53,561 bases of DNA from Streptomyces viridochromogenes (GCF_001270495.1 NZ_LGUR01000236.1:1-53561), one strand, 5' to 3'. Positions 18,811 through 27,681 are shown, counted from the first letter of the stretch. The notes: generated from the sequence alone by a model not told the origin. Numbers and translations are program-made.

Positions 18811-19476
18811 TCAGGATGGCAGCCGCGGACAGCGGGCGGTGACACCGGTCAGATACCCGCGCAGCATGAGCTTGGCCTCGTCGAGGAGGCCCGGGTCGCC
18901 TTCGGGGTCGCGACGGAACGCCTCCTGGGAGAGCGCGTCGGCGGCGAGGACCGCGGCGTGGCAGGCACGGGCGAGCACCTCGTCGTCCCGGGCGACGCCG
19001 AGGGTCAGCAGGATGCGCCGGATGCCGTCCGCCATCCGGCGCTTGTGCTCACGGTCGGCCGCGCGGGTCCGCTCGGTCAGGGTGCTGCCGAACCACAGGG
19101 CCCTGAAACCGTGTTCGGTGCGGTAGATCGCGGCGTACGCGTCGATGAGCACGCCGACGGGGTCCTCCCACCGCTCGGCCGCCGCCACGCGGACCAAGTC
19201 GTCCATCGCCGCCTCCAGCCGGGCGAAGTAGCCGGCCGCGAGGGCGTCGATGATCGCGTCGCGGTCGGGCAGGTACTGGTACAGCGAACCGACCGAGACC
19301 TGCGCCTCCGCCGCGATCCGCGTCGTGGTCAGCGCCTGGACGCCCTCGCCGACCAGGACGCGCTCCGCGGCCTGCAGGACACGGGCCAGACGGGCCTTGC
19401 TGCGCGCCTGCTGGGGAGTGCGCCGCAGGGGAACGCGCCGGCTGCCGCCGCCGGGCTGCGCGGCGGGATCGCCCAT
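18811..19476 (-). CDS. TetR-family regulator facing the aldolase/sugar-kinase operon
   Basis: A 221-residue regulator. An Arg/Pro-rich lead is followed by the DNA-binding domain: LQAAERVLVGEGVQALTTTR, broken here, then IAAEAQVSVGSLYQYLPDRD (recognition helix near residues 58-66). A C-terminal TetR-type ligand domain contains AIYRTEHGFRALWFG. GGAGG upstream supports the ATG. The 57-base gap to the divergent aldolase gene holds an 8-base inverted repeat that is probably its operator. It may also control the DUF2071 gene that follows it immediately. Confidence 0.85.
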   Translation of the reverse strand: MGDPAAQPGGGSRRVPLRRTPQQARSKARLARVLQAAERVLVGEGVQALTTTRIAAEAQVSVGSLYQYLPDRDAIIDALAAGYFARLEAAMDDLVRVAAAERWEDPVGVLIDAYAAIYRTEHGFRALWFGSTLTERTRAADREHKRRMADGIRRILLTLGVARDDEVLARACHAAVLAADALSQEAFRRDPEGDPGLLDEAKLMLRGYLTGVTARCPRLPS

Positions 19477-19488
19477 GTACGGCCTCCG

Positions 19489-19515
19489 AACCTGAACGTG
19501 ACTTTGTTTCAGGTT
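19489..19515. promoter_or_regulatory. Operator between tetR and aldolase genes
   Basis: AACCTGAA and TTCAGGTT are perfect 8-base arms separated by 11 bases, centred in the divergent gap. The repeat overlaps GTGACT (19498-19503), the candidate -35 of the aldolase promoter. It is the best TetR site in the region. Confidence 0.6.
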
Positions 19516-19526
19516 TACGTTACCGT
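19498..19526 (+). promoter_or_regulatory. Candidate leaderless promoter for the aldolase operon
   Basis: GTGACT (19498-19503) and TACCGT (19521-19526) are 17 bases apart, and the -10 ends seven bases before the ATG. No Shine-Dalgarno site precedes the ATG, so the message probably starts at it. Confidence 0.4.
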
Positions 19527-19533
19527 CGCGTAC

Positions 19534-20220
19534 ATGACCGACTCAAGCTCGGCGCTGGGTCAGGAGCGCGCCGCCGTGGCCGCGGCGAGCCGCCGGCTCG
19601 GAGCCGAGGGGCTGCTCATCGGCACGGCAGGAAACGTCAGCATGCGGGTGGACGACCGCGTCGCGATCACCGCGACCGGCGCGGTGCTGGCCGAACTGAC
19701 GGTCGACCAGGTGACCGTGGTGGACCTCGACGGAAAGGTCGTGGCCGGGACGCTCGCACCCACCTCGGAACTGGACCTGCACCTCGGCGTCTACCGCCGC
19801 TACGGCGCGGGCGCGGTCGTCCACACCCACGCGCCGATGGCGACCGCACTGTCCTGTGTGCTCGACGAACTGCCCTGCATCCACTACCAGTTGCTGACCC
19901 TGGGCGGCTCCGTGCGGGTCGCGCCGTATGCCACCTTCGGCACACCGGCGCTCGCCGAGTCCGTGCTGACGGCCCTGGAGGGCCGCAGCGCCGCCCTGAT
20001 GGCCAGCCATGGCGCGCTCACGCACGGCCCGACGCTGGCCAAGGCGGTCGAGCACGCACTCCTCCTGGAGTGGGCGTGCGGTGTCTACCAGCACGCGGCC
20101 ACCCTCGGAACGCCTCGCGTCCTCGACGAACACCAGCAACTCGCGGTCATCGAGGCCGCGCTCGCCCGGAACTACGGCACCACCCACCCCGTACCACCCG
20201 TGCAGGAGGGAAACCGATGA
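19534..20220 (+). CDS. Class II aldolase/adducin-family protein (fuculose/ribulose-phosphate aldolase-like)
   Basis: A 228-residue zinc aldolase. GTAGNVSMR is the substrate-phosphate loop. TSELDLHLGVYR holds the general acid/base Glu. HTHAP gives two zinc-binding His, and SHGALTHG gives the third. It would cleave a sugar phosphate, probably to dihydroxyacetone phosphate or glycolaldehyde plus an aldehyde. Its stop overlaps the following kinase start by ATGA, so kinase and aldolase very likely act in sequence on one sugar. TetR control is likely through the operator upstream. The exact sugar (fuculose, rhamnulose, ribulose or a modified sugar) is not readable. Confidence 0.8.
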   Translation: MTDSSSALGQERAAVAAASRRLGAEGLLIGTAGNVSMRVDDRVAITATGAVLAELTVDQVTVVDLDGKVVAGTLAPTSELDLHLGVYRRYGAGAVVHTHAPMATALSCVLDELPCIHYQLLTLGGSVRVAPYATFGTPALAESVLTALEGRSAALMASHGALTHGPTLAKAVEHALLLEWACGVYQHAATLGTPRVLDEHQQLAVIEAALARNYGTTHPVPPVQEGNR

Positions 20221-21146
20221 AGGTCGTCACGCTGGGCGTGCATGTGCTGGACGTGCTGGTGCGGCCGGTCGAGGCCATACCCGAGGGCCAGGGCGCGACG
20301 CTGGTCGAGGACATCAGGATGACCGCCGCGGGCACGGCCGGCGGAACCGCGCTCACCCTCGCCAGACTCGGCGCCGCCGTCAGCAGCGCCGGGGCGATCG
20401 GGACCGACCCCACCGGGGACATGCTCGTCCAACTCCTGGGCGCGGCAGGCATCGACACCCGGTTCCTCGTCCGCCGCACGGACACCCCGACCTCCGCGAG
20501 CGTCCTCCCCATCCGCCCCAACGGCGACCGGCCCTCACTCCACCTGCTCGGCGCCAACATCACCTACGGCCCCGACGACGTGCCCTGGGACGCGCTCGCC
20601 GAAGCGACCCACCTCCACCTCGGCGGCCCCGAGCTGATCGGCGTCGACACCGCCATGCGCATCCTGTCGTACGCCAAGGAGCACGGCGTCGTCACCTCGG
20701 TGGACCTTCTCGCACCGGGCGCCCTCGGCAGTTTCGAGCAGATCGAAGCGGCGCTGCCGTATGTGGACCACATGCTGCCCAACGAGGACCAGGTCCTCGG
20801 CTTCACCGGTGAGGACGACCTCGTCACGGGCGCGAAGAAGCTCCTCGCCGCCGGAGCCGGCCTGGTCGCGGTCACCCGCGGCGGCGACGGTGCCCTGCTG
20901 GTGACCCAGGACGGCACCGAGAGGGTCCCCGCCTTCGCGATCGACGTCGTGGACACCACCGGCTGCGGCGACGCCTTCTCGGCCGGCTTCGTACGCGGCA
21001 TGGGCCTGGGCCGCACCCCGTACGACTCCGCGGTCCTCGGCTCCGCGGCGGCGGCACTGGTGGCCCAGGGCCTCGGCAGCGATCATGGGGACTTCGACCT
21101 CACCGCCGCCGACGCCTTCGCCGCGACGCACGAGGCTCGCGTCTGA
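20217..21146 (+). CDS. PfkB-family carbohydrate kinase
   Basis: A 309-residue ribokinase-type kinase. The N-terminal glycine-rich segment is AAGTAGGTALTLARLGA, and the C-terminal signature is DTTGCGDAFSAGFVRG (Asp base and anion hole; GCGD replaces the common GAGD). VTRGGDGALL marks the nucleotide site. GGAGGG precedes the ATG within the aldolase gene end. It probably phosphorylates the sugar that the coupled aldolase then splits. Confidence 0.85.
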   Translation: MKVVTLGVHVLDVLVRPVEAIPEGQGATLVEDIRMTAAGTAGGTALTLARLGAAVSSAGAIGTDPTGDMLVQLLGAAGIDTRFLVRRTDTPTSASVLPIRPNGDRPSLHLLGANITYGPDDVPWDALAEATHLHLGGPELIGVDTAMRILSYAKEHGVVTSVDLLAPGALGSFEQIEAALPYVDHMLPNEDQVLGFTGEDDLVTGAKKLLAAGAGLVAVTRGGDGALLVTQDGTERVPAFAIDVVDTTGCGDAFSAGFVRGMGLGRTPYDSAVLGSAAAALVAQGLGSDHGDFDLTAADAFAATHEARV

Positions 21147-21173
21147 GTGAGGGAGAGGGGAGGCAGGAGCGGG

Positions 21174-21983
21174 GTGACCGACTTCGATTCCGGCGAGCGG
21201 CAGATCTGGGCGGGCCGAGGGGCCGCGTACGCCGACAGCTATGCCAGGTTGTGCGCCTATCCGGTGCCGCGGTTGCTTGACGCCGTTCATGTTCGGCCGG
21301 GCACGCGGGTGCTGGACGTGGGGACGGGGCCGGGGACGGTCGCCGCCGCCGCGGGTGCCCGTGGCGCGAGGGTCACGGCCGTGGACGCCGAGCCCAGCAT
21401 GGTCGAGCTGGCGGCGCAGGCCGCACCGGCGGCCGACGTGCGCGTGGCCGTCCTGCCCGAGCTCCCGTTCAGCGACGGGGAGTTCGACGCCGTCGTGGCC
21501 AACTTCGTGCTCAACCACGTGGGTCGACCCAAGGCCGCTCTCACCGAACTGCGCCGTGTCCTCAGGCCGAACGGCCGGATCGCGCTGACGATCTGGGCTG
21601 CGCCACCGGCGCCCGGCCAGGCTCTGCTCGGCCGCGCGATCCAAGCCGCGGGCGCGGTGCGTCCCCCGGACATGCCCGCCGGATTGGCCCCCGAGGACGA
21701 CTTCTCCCGCGACGAGAGCGGCATGACCGGCCTGATGGCCGCGGCCGGGCTGCGTGAGGCGGTCTGCGAGACCTTGCGCTGGGACCACCACGCCGACGCC
21801 GCGGAGTGGTGGCGTGGTCCTGCGGCCGGCGTGGCGACCGGCGGTCGGATCGTGCAGAGCCAGACGCCTGAAGTGCGCGCGGAGATCAAGTATCACTTCG
21901 ATCTCCTCAGCGCCGAGTTCGCCGATGAGCGCGGTCTGCTGGCGTTGCCGCACGCGGCCCTGCTCGGTCTTGCGCGCCGCTGA
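21174..21983 (+). CDS. SAM-dependent methyltransferase (UbiE-like)
   Basis: A 269-residue class I methyltransferase. Motif I is RVLDVGTGPGTVAAAAGARG, with VTAVDAEPSM for strand 2, FDAVVANFVLNHVGRP for motif II and LRRVLRPNGRIALT for motif III. The GTG start has AGGAG nearby and comes 28 bases after the kinase gene, so it may be the third gene of that operon. A link between methylation and the sugar pathway is not obvious. A distal C-terminal region of about 100 residues probably forms the substrate cap. Confidence 0.75.
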   Translation: MTDFDSGERQIWAGRGAAYADSYARLCAYPVPRLLDAVHVRPGTRVLDVGTGPGTVAAAAGARGARVTAVDAEPSMVELAAQAAPAADVRVAVLPELPFSDGEFDAVVANFVLNHVGRPKAALTELRRVLRPNGRIALTIWAAPPAPGQALLGRAIQAAGAVRPPDMPAGLAPEDDFSRDESGMTGLMAAAGLREAVCETLRWDHHADAAEWWRGPAAGVATGGRIVQSQTPEVRAEIKYHFDLLSAEFADERGLLALPHAALLGLARR

Positions 21984-22038
21984 CAGGGTGCGCCCCGATC
22001 TCCACGGGCGTCGGTCAGCCACTGCGTCACCGTTCGGG

Positions 22039-22062
22039 TATCGCGTGTCCGTTCGTGCGATA
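22039..22062. promoter_or_regulatory. Short dyad in the gap before the DUF4239 gene
   Basis: TATCGC and GCGATA form 6-base arms over a 12-base centre in the 248-base gap after the methyltransferase. It could be a weak terminator or an operator; nothing else is visible in this gap. Confidence 0.25.
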
Positions 22063-22231
22063 ACGCGGTCGGCCGATGCCGCACCGGTCGACCTGGAGTT
22101 TCTCGGCGTAGCCGACGCGGAGTCAGGGCATCTCTGAGTAAGGCATCGCATCGCCCGCGTCCAGGCGAGGAGGCAAGCGCAACTCGACCGACACGAACGG
22201 AATCTCAAGACGCGAGGGACAAGTTCAGCGA

Positions 22232-23137
22232 ATGTCCGGTGGATTCTTGCATGTGCCGACGTGGGCGCAGTCCGTGGTGCTGGCCGGAGGATTTCTCGCA
22301 TTCGGAGTGAGCGGCCTGCTCGCCCGCCCCTGGATCTGTCGGAGCTTCGCCGACGACCCCGACCACAATGAGCGGGTCACCTTCCTGGTCGAGGTCGTGG
22401 GGGTCTTCTACGCCTTGCTGGTCGGACTGGTCGCGGTCGGCGCGTACGACCACTACGTGGAGGTGAAGCGGCTGGTGAACCAGGAGGCGTCACAGCTCAC
22501 CACCGTCTACCGCGCCGCGCAGTCCTTTCCCAACAGCCGCCGGTGCAGACTCCAGTCGCAGATACGCAATTACGCCGAGAACGTGATCGACGACGTCTGG
22601 CCGAAGCAGAAACAGGGCGAGATCGAGGAGGACCAGGGCAGGCTGGACGCCGTGTTCGAGTCGCTCATGTTCTACGAGCCCCGGAACGCCCAGGAGTCGA
22701 ATGCGCAGTCCGTCACCCTGGAAGCCTTCAACGACTACAACAACCTTCGCCGTCAGCGGCAGGGAGAGGTGGAGATCGGTTTGCTGCCCGTTCTCTATGT
22801 GGTCCTCTTTCTCGGCGCCACGGTGACCATAGCCGCGACCTGGGCGCTCGTCGGCGTCAGACTGATCGACCACCTGGCCATCACCGGCCTCCTGTCGCTC
22901 TTCATCGGCGTCTTCCTGTCCCTGATCGTCGCCCTGGACTTCCCCCTCCAGGACAGCAACTCGATCCCGCCGAAACCCTGGGCGGTCGCGCTCACGAAGG
23001 GAATGGGGGTTCCCGCCCCGGGTGAGAAACAGGTCGGCACCTACTTCGGAGCGTCAACGGCGGACCGGGTCCCGGGCTGTCTGCTGAACGTGTCCGACTA
23101 CGTGTCGTTCGCCAGCTCGGAGCAACTCCCCGAGTGA
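22232..23137 (+). CDS. DUF4239 bestrophin-like membrane protein
   Basis: A 301-residue membrane protein with four predicted helices: residues about 12-32, 48-70, 183-207 and 212-232. The loop between the pairs has the family pattern EASQLTTVYRAAQSFP, then RLQSQIRNYAENVIDDVWP. DUF4239 proteins resemble bestrophin-type channels, but their function is unproven. GAGGG lies about 12 bases before the ATG, longer than usual. The stop overlaps the next GTG start by GTGA, so it is translationally coupled to a solute-binding lipoprotein, an unusual pairing. The hydrophilic tail after 235 has no motif I recognise. Confidence 0.75.
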   Translation: MSGGFLHVPTWAQSVVLAGGFLAFGVSGLLARPWICRSFADDPDHNERVTFLVEVVGVFYALLVGLVAVGAYDHYVEVKRLVNQEASQLTTVYRAAQSFPNSRRCRLQSQIRNYAENVIDDVWPKQKQGEIEEDQGRLDAVFESLMFYEPRNAQESNAQSVTLEAFNDYNNLRRQRQGEVEIGLLPVLYVVLFLGATVTIAATWALVGVRLIDHLAITGLLSLFIGVFLSLIVALDFPLQDSNSIPPKPWAVALTKGMGVPAPGEKQVGTYFGASTADRVPGCLLNVSDYVSFASSEQLPE

Positions 23138-24519
23138 GGAAGGTCCGGTGCGCGATCGGCGATGCGCCCGAGCGGCACGGGCGGCTGACCCGTGCGGCGT
23201 TGGCGGGAACCCTGGCCGCCTTGCTCGCCCTCGGCCCGGCCGCCTGCGCGGACCGCTCCCCGGACACGGAAGGTACGACGGTCACGGTGGCGGCGGTCGA
23301 CTTCATGCGCACCATGGACAAGCTCGTCGACGACTTCGAGCTGAGCCACCCGGACACGCACGTGAACTTCGTGTTCCTGCCCGAGAACACGCTGCGCGCC
23401 AGAGTCCCGAAGGACATCGCCTCCGAGGCCGGCCGGTACGACGTCGTCGCCATCGGCCCGTACGAGGCACCGATCTGGGCGTCACGAGGCTGGCTGACCC
23501 GACTCGACCGCTATGCGGGCCAGGGCGACTACGACATGCGGGACTTCATCCCCACCGTGCGCAGGTCCCTGGCGTACGACGGCGGTCAGTACGCGGTGCC
23601 GTACTACGGCGAGTCGTCCTTCCTGATGTACCGCAAAGACCTCTTCGCGAAGGCCGGACTGACCATGCCGGAGCGCCCGAGCTGGCAGCAGATCGCCCGG
23701 CTGGCGAAGAGACTCCACGACCCCGAGAACGGCGTCGCCGGGATCTGCCTGCGCGGCGGCCCCGGCTGGGGGAACCTGCTGATGCCCTTGAACACGGTGA
23801 TCCTGACCTTCGGCGGCCGCTGGTACGACGAGCACTGGAACCCCCGGCTCACGTCCCCCGAAACGAAGCACGCGGTGCGCTTCTACGTGGACCTGGTCCG
23901 CCGGTACGGCCAACCCCGGGCCGCCGAGGCCGGGCCCGCCGAGTGCCTGTCGACGATGCGGCAGGGCAAGGCGGCGATGTGGTACGACAGCACCGCCCTC
24001 GCAGGCAGTCTCGAGGACCCGAAGACCAGCGAGGTCGCCGGCAGGCTCGGCTACGCCCCCGCCCCGGTGGAGTGCACCGCGAGCTCCGGATGGCTGTGGG
24101 CCTGGTCGCTGGCGATCCCGGTCACGGCGAAGGATCCGCAGGCCGCGTGGGAGTTCGTCTCCTGGGCGACGTCCAAGAGATACCCGAAGCTCTACGGCGA
24201 GAGGCTCGGCTGGGTCCGCGTGCCGCCCGGCGGCCGACTGTCCACGTACCGGTTGCCCGAGTACCAGGACGCCACGCAGGCGTTCGTCCGACCGGCGCTG
24301 GACGCCCTCGACGCGGTGAACCCCCGGCACCCGGGGACACACGAGCAGCCGTGGGTCGGGATGTCGTACGTCGGCATCCCGGAGTACGCGGGCCTGGGCA
24401 ACCGCGTCTCCGCCGAGATCTCCGCGGCGATCGCCGGCCGCCAGTCCGTCGACGAGGCGCTGGCCAAGGCCCAGATCTTCGCGAGGGACGTGGTCGAGGG
24501 CGGCGGATACCGGAAGTAG
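23134..24519 (+). CDS. Orphan family-1 extracellular solute-binding lipoprotein
   Basis: A 461-residue binding protein of the sugar-type ABC family. The hydrophobic signal ends at Cys38 in GPAAC, a lipobox. The mature part has the typical order TTVTVAAVDFMRTMDKLVDDFE, broken here, YDVVAIGPYEAPIWASRGWL, AVPYYGESSFLMYRKDLF and WLWAWSLAIP. It resembles polyol or maltose-type binding proteins. No permease or ATPase gene is beside it. The GTG start overlaps the DUF4239 stop, so the membrane protein is its only visible partner. Either it feeds an ABC transporter encoded elsewhere, or it delivers ligand to the DUF4239 protein. Confidence 0.8.
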   Translation: MRKVRCAIGDAPERHGRLTRAALAGTLAALLALGPAACADRSPDTEGTTVTVAAVDFMRTMDKLVDDFELSHPDTHVNFVFLPENTLRARVPKDIASEAGRYDVVAIGPYEAPIWASRGWLTRLDRYAGQGDYDMRDFIPTVRRSLAYDGGQYAVPYYGESSFLMYRKDLFAKAGLTMPERPSWQQIARLAKRLHDPENGVAGICLRGGPGWGNLLMPLNTVILTFGGRWYDEHWNPRLTSPETKHAVRFYVDLVRRYGQPRAAEAGPAECLSTMRQGKAAMWYDSTALAGSLEDPKTSEVAGRLGYAPAPVECTASSGWLWAWSLAIPVTAKDPQAAWEFVSWATSKRYPKLYGERLGWVRVPPGGRLSTYRLPEYQDATQAFVRPALDALDAVNPRHPGTHEQPWVGMSYVGIPEYAGLGNRVSAEISAAIAGRQSVDEALAKAQIFARDVVEGGGYRK

Positions 24520-24567
24520 GCAACGGGAGGAGCCGGTCCCGCTGCCGGGCGTCAACCCACGCTCTGG

Positions 24568-25560
24568 CTAACCGTGCAGCTCGCGGTAGGCGGCGACCGC
24601 CCCGGGGTGCAGGGGCACCACGCCGGTGGAGATCAGGCTGCGGGCGTCGAGGAACTGGGTGCCGAGGGCCGTGGTGGGGACGAGCCGGGTGGCGCGGCGC
24701 ACCAGGACGTGGGTGAGGGCGGCGGCGACGGGCGCCGGCAGGTCGGGGCGGCACAGGAGCAGGTTGGCGACGCCGATGGTGGTCACCTCGGGCGTTCCGC
24801 GGTACGCCCCGGCCGGCACCGTCACCGGCTCCACACCCGAGGCGAAGAGTCCCGCGTCGGCGCGCAGTCGGGGCAGGAGGTCGGCCAGCGGCAGGAGGCG
24901 GATGCCGGGGCGGGTGTCGAGGCCGGAGAGCGCCGGCAGGGGTAGGCCGCCCGACAGCAGCAGGGCGTCGATCGAGCCGTCCCGCATGGCGCGTACCGCT
25001 TGGGGCAGCAGCAGATGGCGGACACGGACGTCGGCGCCCGGGGTCAGGCCCGCGGCACGCAGCAGCCGGTCGCCGAGGACGGCACCGCCGGATGCGGGCG
25101 CGCCCAGCGAGACGGTGCGCCCGGCCAGGTCGGCGACGGTGGGGATCCGCGCGTCGGCGCGCACGGCCAGCTGAAGGTAGTTCTCGTAGACCCGGCCGAT
25201 GGCACGCAGCGGGACCCGGCTGCCGAACGGCGCCGAGCCGCCGTACGCGGCCCCCGCGATGTCGGCCAGTGCCAGCGCCACGTCGGCCCGGCGTGCTCGA
25301 AGCAGCCGGATGTTGGCCACGCTGGCCTCGCTGTTGATCACCTCGCAGGACAACTGGGGGTAGGCCGCCGTGACCTGGTCGGCGAGCAGCCGGCCGAAGG
25401 CCGCGTAGAAGTTGCCGGACTCGCCGGTCGCGATGCGCAGCCTGCCCCTCGGACCGCGGTCCGTATGGCGGGCGTCGGCCGTCGCGGCGACGGCGAGCAG
25501 TGCGGTGCACCCTGCGCCGAGGGCGGCGCGCAGCGCGGTGCGGCGGGCGGCGCCGGTCAT
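24568..25560 (-). CDS. TAXI-family TRAP-type periplasmic binding protein
   Basis: A 330-residue exported binding protein. A basic, Ala-rich signal is followed by LRIATGESGNFYAAFGRLLADQ, the TAXI signature, and by CEVINSEASVANIRLLRARRADVALALAD, read here in two parts. TAXI proteins bind small carboxylates or amino acids such as glutamate for TRAP transporters, but no DctQ or DctM gene is present. The ATG overlaps the histidine kinase stop by ATGA. As the last gene of an operon with a transporter and a two-component system, it may present the ligand to the kinase rather than to a TRAP permease. The signal has one Cys but no valid lipobox. Confidence 0.8.
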   Translation of the reverse strand: MTGAARRTALRAALGAGCTALLAVAATADARHTDRGPRGRLRIATGESGNFYAAFGRLLADQVTAAYPQLSCEVINSEASVANIRLLRARRADVALALADIAGAAYGGSAPFGSRVPLRAIGRVYENYLQLAVRADARIPTVADLAGRTVSLGAPASGGAVLGDRLLRAAGLTPGADVRVRHLLLPQAVRAMRDGSIDALLLSGGLPLPALSGLDTRPGIRLLPLADLLPRLRADAGLFASGVEPVTVPAGAYRGTPEVTTIGVANLLLCRPDLPAPVAAALTHVLVRRATRLVPTTALGTQFLDARSLISTGVVPLHPGAVAAYRELHG

Positions 25561-26975
25561 GCCGTGAGCCCCTTCGGACCGGACGCCCCGTGCTCGGCGC
25601 GGGGCAGCAGGACGCGGACCCGCAGGCCGTGCGGCTCGGCCGCCGCGAACTCGATGCGCCCGCCCCGGCCGGCCACCAGCCGCTCGGCGATCGCCAGTCC
25701 GAGGCCGCTGCCGCGCACCGCGCGGTGGCGCTCCGAGCGCCAGAAGCGGGTACCGGCCCGGGGGAGTTCGCCGGTTGCGAGGCCGGGGCCGTCGTCCCGC
25801 ACCTCGAACACAGCGTCCGGCCCCTCGGTGAAGCAGCGCGTCTCGACGCGGGCACCGCTCCCGGCGTACTTGATCGCGTTGTCCAGCAGGATGTCGGCCA
25901 CCTGAGCCAGTTCGCCCTCCGTGCAGGACGTGAGGACGGCGGGGCCGGGGGAGAACTCCAGACGGATTCCGGCCCGTTCGGCCAGCGGCTGCCACAGCTG
26001 CACCTGGGCTGCGGCCACCGCCGTCGCGTCGCAGGACGCCTCCGGTGTGTCCGTCACGGCCAGTTCGCCGGCGCGGTGTTCGGCGTGGGCGAGGGCGAGC
26101 AGGTCGTCGAGGAGACGCTCCATGCGTTCGAGTTCGGAGGTCACGCCCGTGTACGTGCGCGTGGCGGAGTCGGGCAGACGGGGCTGGAGGGAGTCGATGC
26201 GCAGGCGCAGCGCGGCGAGCGGGTTGCGCAGCTGGTGCGAGGTGTCGGCGACCAGACGGCGCTGCTGTTCCAGTGCGGTGGTCACGGTGTCGGCCATGCG
26301 GTTGAAGCCGGTGGCGAGCTGGCGCAGCTCGGGCGGGCCGCCCTCCCGGGCGTGCTCGGCGGGCAGCCCGGCCGCCAGTGCGCCGACCGCGTGGTCCAGG
26401 CGATGCAGCGGGCGTACGACCCACCGCGTCGCGGCGCGGGCGAGCAGCAGACAGGCCACGGCGAACAGGCCCGCGCCGGCCAGGACGAGGGCCCAGCGCA
26501 GGGCGATGTCGTCGGCGGCGGCCCGCACCGAGGCCCGCAGCACCACGGCGCCGGACACCCGGGTGCCGGTGCCCACCGGACGGGCGAGCAGTTTGTCGCC
26601 GCGTGACCAGGGGCGCAGTGTGCCCCCGGGCGAGACGGGCTGGTTGCGCAGTGCCGCGTCGACGAGACGGGCGACGGCCGGGTCGGCGGCGTGCATGCCG
26701 CCGGTCTGCGCCACCGGGGCACGGTGGGCGTCGACGACCACGACCGCCTCGCCGTACAACTCGGCGTACCGGGTGACCTCGGCGGTCAGCGCGCCGGTGT
26801 CGCCGCTCCCGGCGGCCTGCTCGGCCAGCCCCGCGAAACGGTCGAGGTCGGCGGTGCGGGCCGCGACGAGCTGCTCGGTGCGCTGGGTGGCGGTGACGCC
26901 CAGCAGCGGGACGGCGAAGCCGGCCACCGCGAGCACGGCGAAGGCCAGGACGACGGTCAGTACCCGGGTACGCAT
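25557..26975 (-). CDS. Sensor histidine kinase
   Basis: A 472-residue membrane kinase. There is one helix at about residues 6-26, an extracytoplasmic sensor of about 130 residues and a second helix at 161-181. HAMP follows, then the H-box DTSHQLRNPLAAL with His247, the N-box DNAIKYA, and the G-boxes VRDDGPGLA and GSGLGLAIAERL. The HQLRNPL form is typical of the TctE/QseC-like actinobacterial class. It would phosphorylate the response regulator encoded 18 bases upstream. The coupling to a TAXI protein suggests ligand sensing through a bound binding protein, as proposed for TctC/TctE systems; this is inference. Confidence 0.85.
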   Translation of the reverse strand: MRTRVLTVVLAFAVLAVAGFAVPLLGVTATQRTEQLVAARTADLDRFAGLAEQAAGSGDTGALTAEVTRYAELYGEAVVVVDAHRAPVAQTGGMHAADPAVARLVDAALRNQPVSPGGTLRPWSRGDKLLARPVGTGTRVSGAVVLRASVRAAADDIALRWALVLAGAGLFAVACLLLARAATRWVVRPLHRLDHAVGALAAGLPAEHAREGGPPELRQLATGFNRMADTVTTALEQQRRLVADTSHQLRNPLAALRLRIDSLQPRLPDSATRTYTGVTSELERMERLLDDLLALAHAEHRAGELAVTDTPEASCDATAVAAAQVQLWQPLAERAGIRLEFSPGPAVLTSCTEGELAQVADILLDNAIKYAGSGARVETRCFTEGPDAVFEVRDDGPGLATGELPRAGTRFWRSERHRAVRGSGLGLAIAERLVAGRGGRIEFAAAEPHGLRVRVLLPRAEHGASGPKGLTA

Positions 26976-26993
26976 AAGGGTGCCCTGGCCGCC

Positions 26994-27665
26994 TCAGCCG
27001 CCGAAGCGGTAGCCGAAGCCGCGGATCGTGGTCAGCACCTCGGGACGGCCGATCTTGGCCCGCAGCTGGGTGAGATGGACGTCGAGCGAGCGGGACACCG
27101 CCAGGTAGGCGTCGCCCCACACCTCGTCCATCAGCTGCTGGCGGCTGACCGCCGTACCGGCCCTGGTCGCCAGCGCGGCGAGGACCGCGAACTCCTTGGT
27201 GGTCAGCCGCACTTCGGCCCCGCCGACCGTGACCCGGCGCGCGTCGAGGTCGACCTCGACGTCCTCGGCGCGGACCGTGCGCGGCGCCGGAGCGGCGGCT
27301 GTCGCGGCGGGCGCGGCGGCGCGGCGGGTGACGGCCTCGATACGGGCCAGCAGCTCGGCCAGCCGTACCGGCTTGACGAGGTAGTCGTCGGCGCCCAGCC
27401 GCAGGCCGCGCACCACCGACCGCTCGTCGCCCCGCGCGGTGAGCACCACCACCGGAAGGCCGCTCACCGCGCGCAGCTTGCGCAGCACCTCCAGGCCGTC
27501 GAGATCGGGCAGCCCGAGGTCGAGCAGCAGCAGGTCGGCCCGCCGGTGGCGGACGAGGACCTCCTCGCCTCGCCGCACCCGGGTGGGCAGATGACCGTGC
27601 TCGTACAGGGCCTCGCTGAGGGCGTCGGCCACCCCGTCGTCGTCCTCGGCCAGCAGCACGCGCAC
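26994..27665 (-). CDS. OmpR/PhoB-type response regulator
   Basis: A 223-residue regulator. The receiver domain has acidic residues EDDD at 7-10, phospho-acceptor Asp49 (LLLLDLGLPDLDG), and the Lys in DYLVKPV. After an Ala/Pro linker the winged helix ends with SRSLDVHLTQLRAKIG and TIRGFGYRF. It would bind DNA as a dimer after phosphorylation by the neighbouring kinase. It lies 16 bases after the transporter gene. The CCTAA-N7-TTAGG dyad upstream of the transporter is a candidate site. Confidence 0.9.
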   Translation of the reverse strand: MRVLLAEDDDGVADALSEALYEHGHLPTRVRRGEEVLVRHRRADLLLLDLGLPDLDGLEVLRKLRAVSGLPVVVLTARGDERSVVRGLRLGADDYLVKPVRLAELLARIEAVTRRAAAPAATAAAPAPRTVRAEDVEVDLDARRVTVGGAEVRLTTKEFAVLAALATRAGTAVSRQQLMDEVWGDAYLAVSRSLDVHLTQLRAKIGRPEVLTTIRGFGYRFGG

Positions 27666-27681
27666 GGTCGCCTCCCTTCCG

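Noticed and set aside
17176..19533. Plus-strand open frame leading into the aldolase gene
   Set aside because: It runs antisense across SDR, DUF2071 and TetR. The aldolase fold and promoter place the start at 19534.
24568..25560. Lipoprotein signal on the TAXI protein (Cys18)
   Set aside because: The residues before Cys (LGAG) do not fit a lipobox, and hydrophobic residues continue after it.
25561..27120. Minus-strand frame upstream of the TAXI gene, open through the histidine kinase
   Set aside because: Arg/Pro-rich shadow of the kinase gene, which has H, N and G boxes in its own frame.
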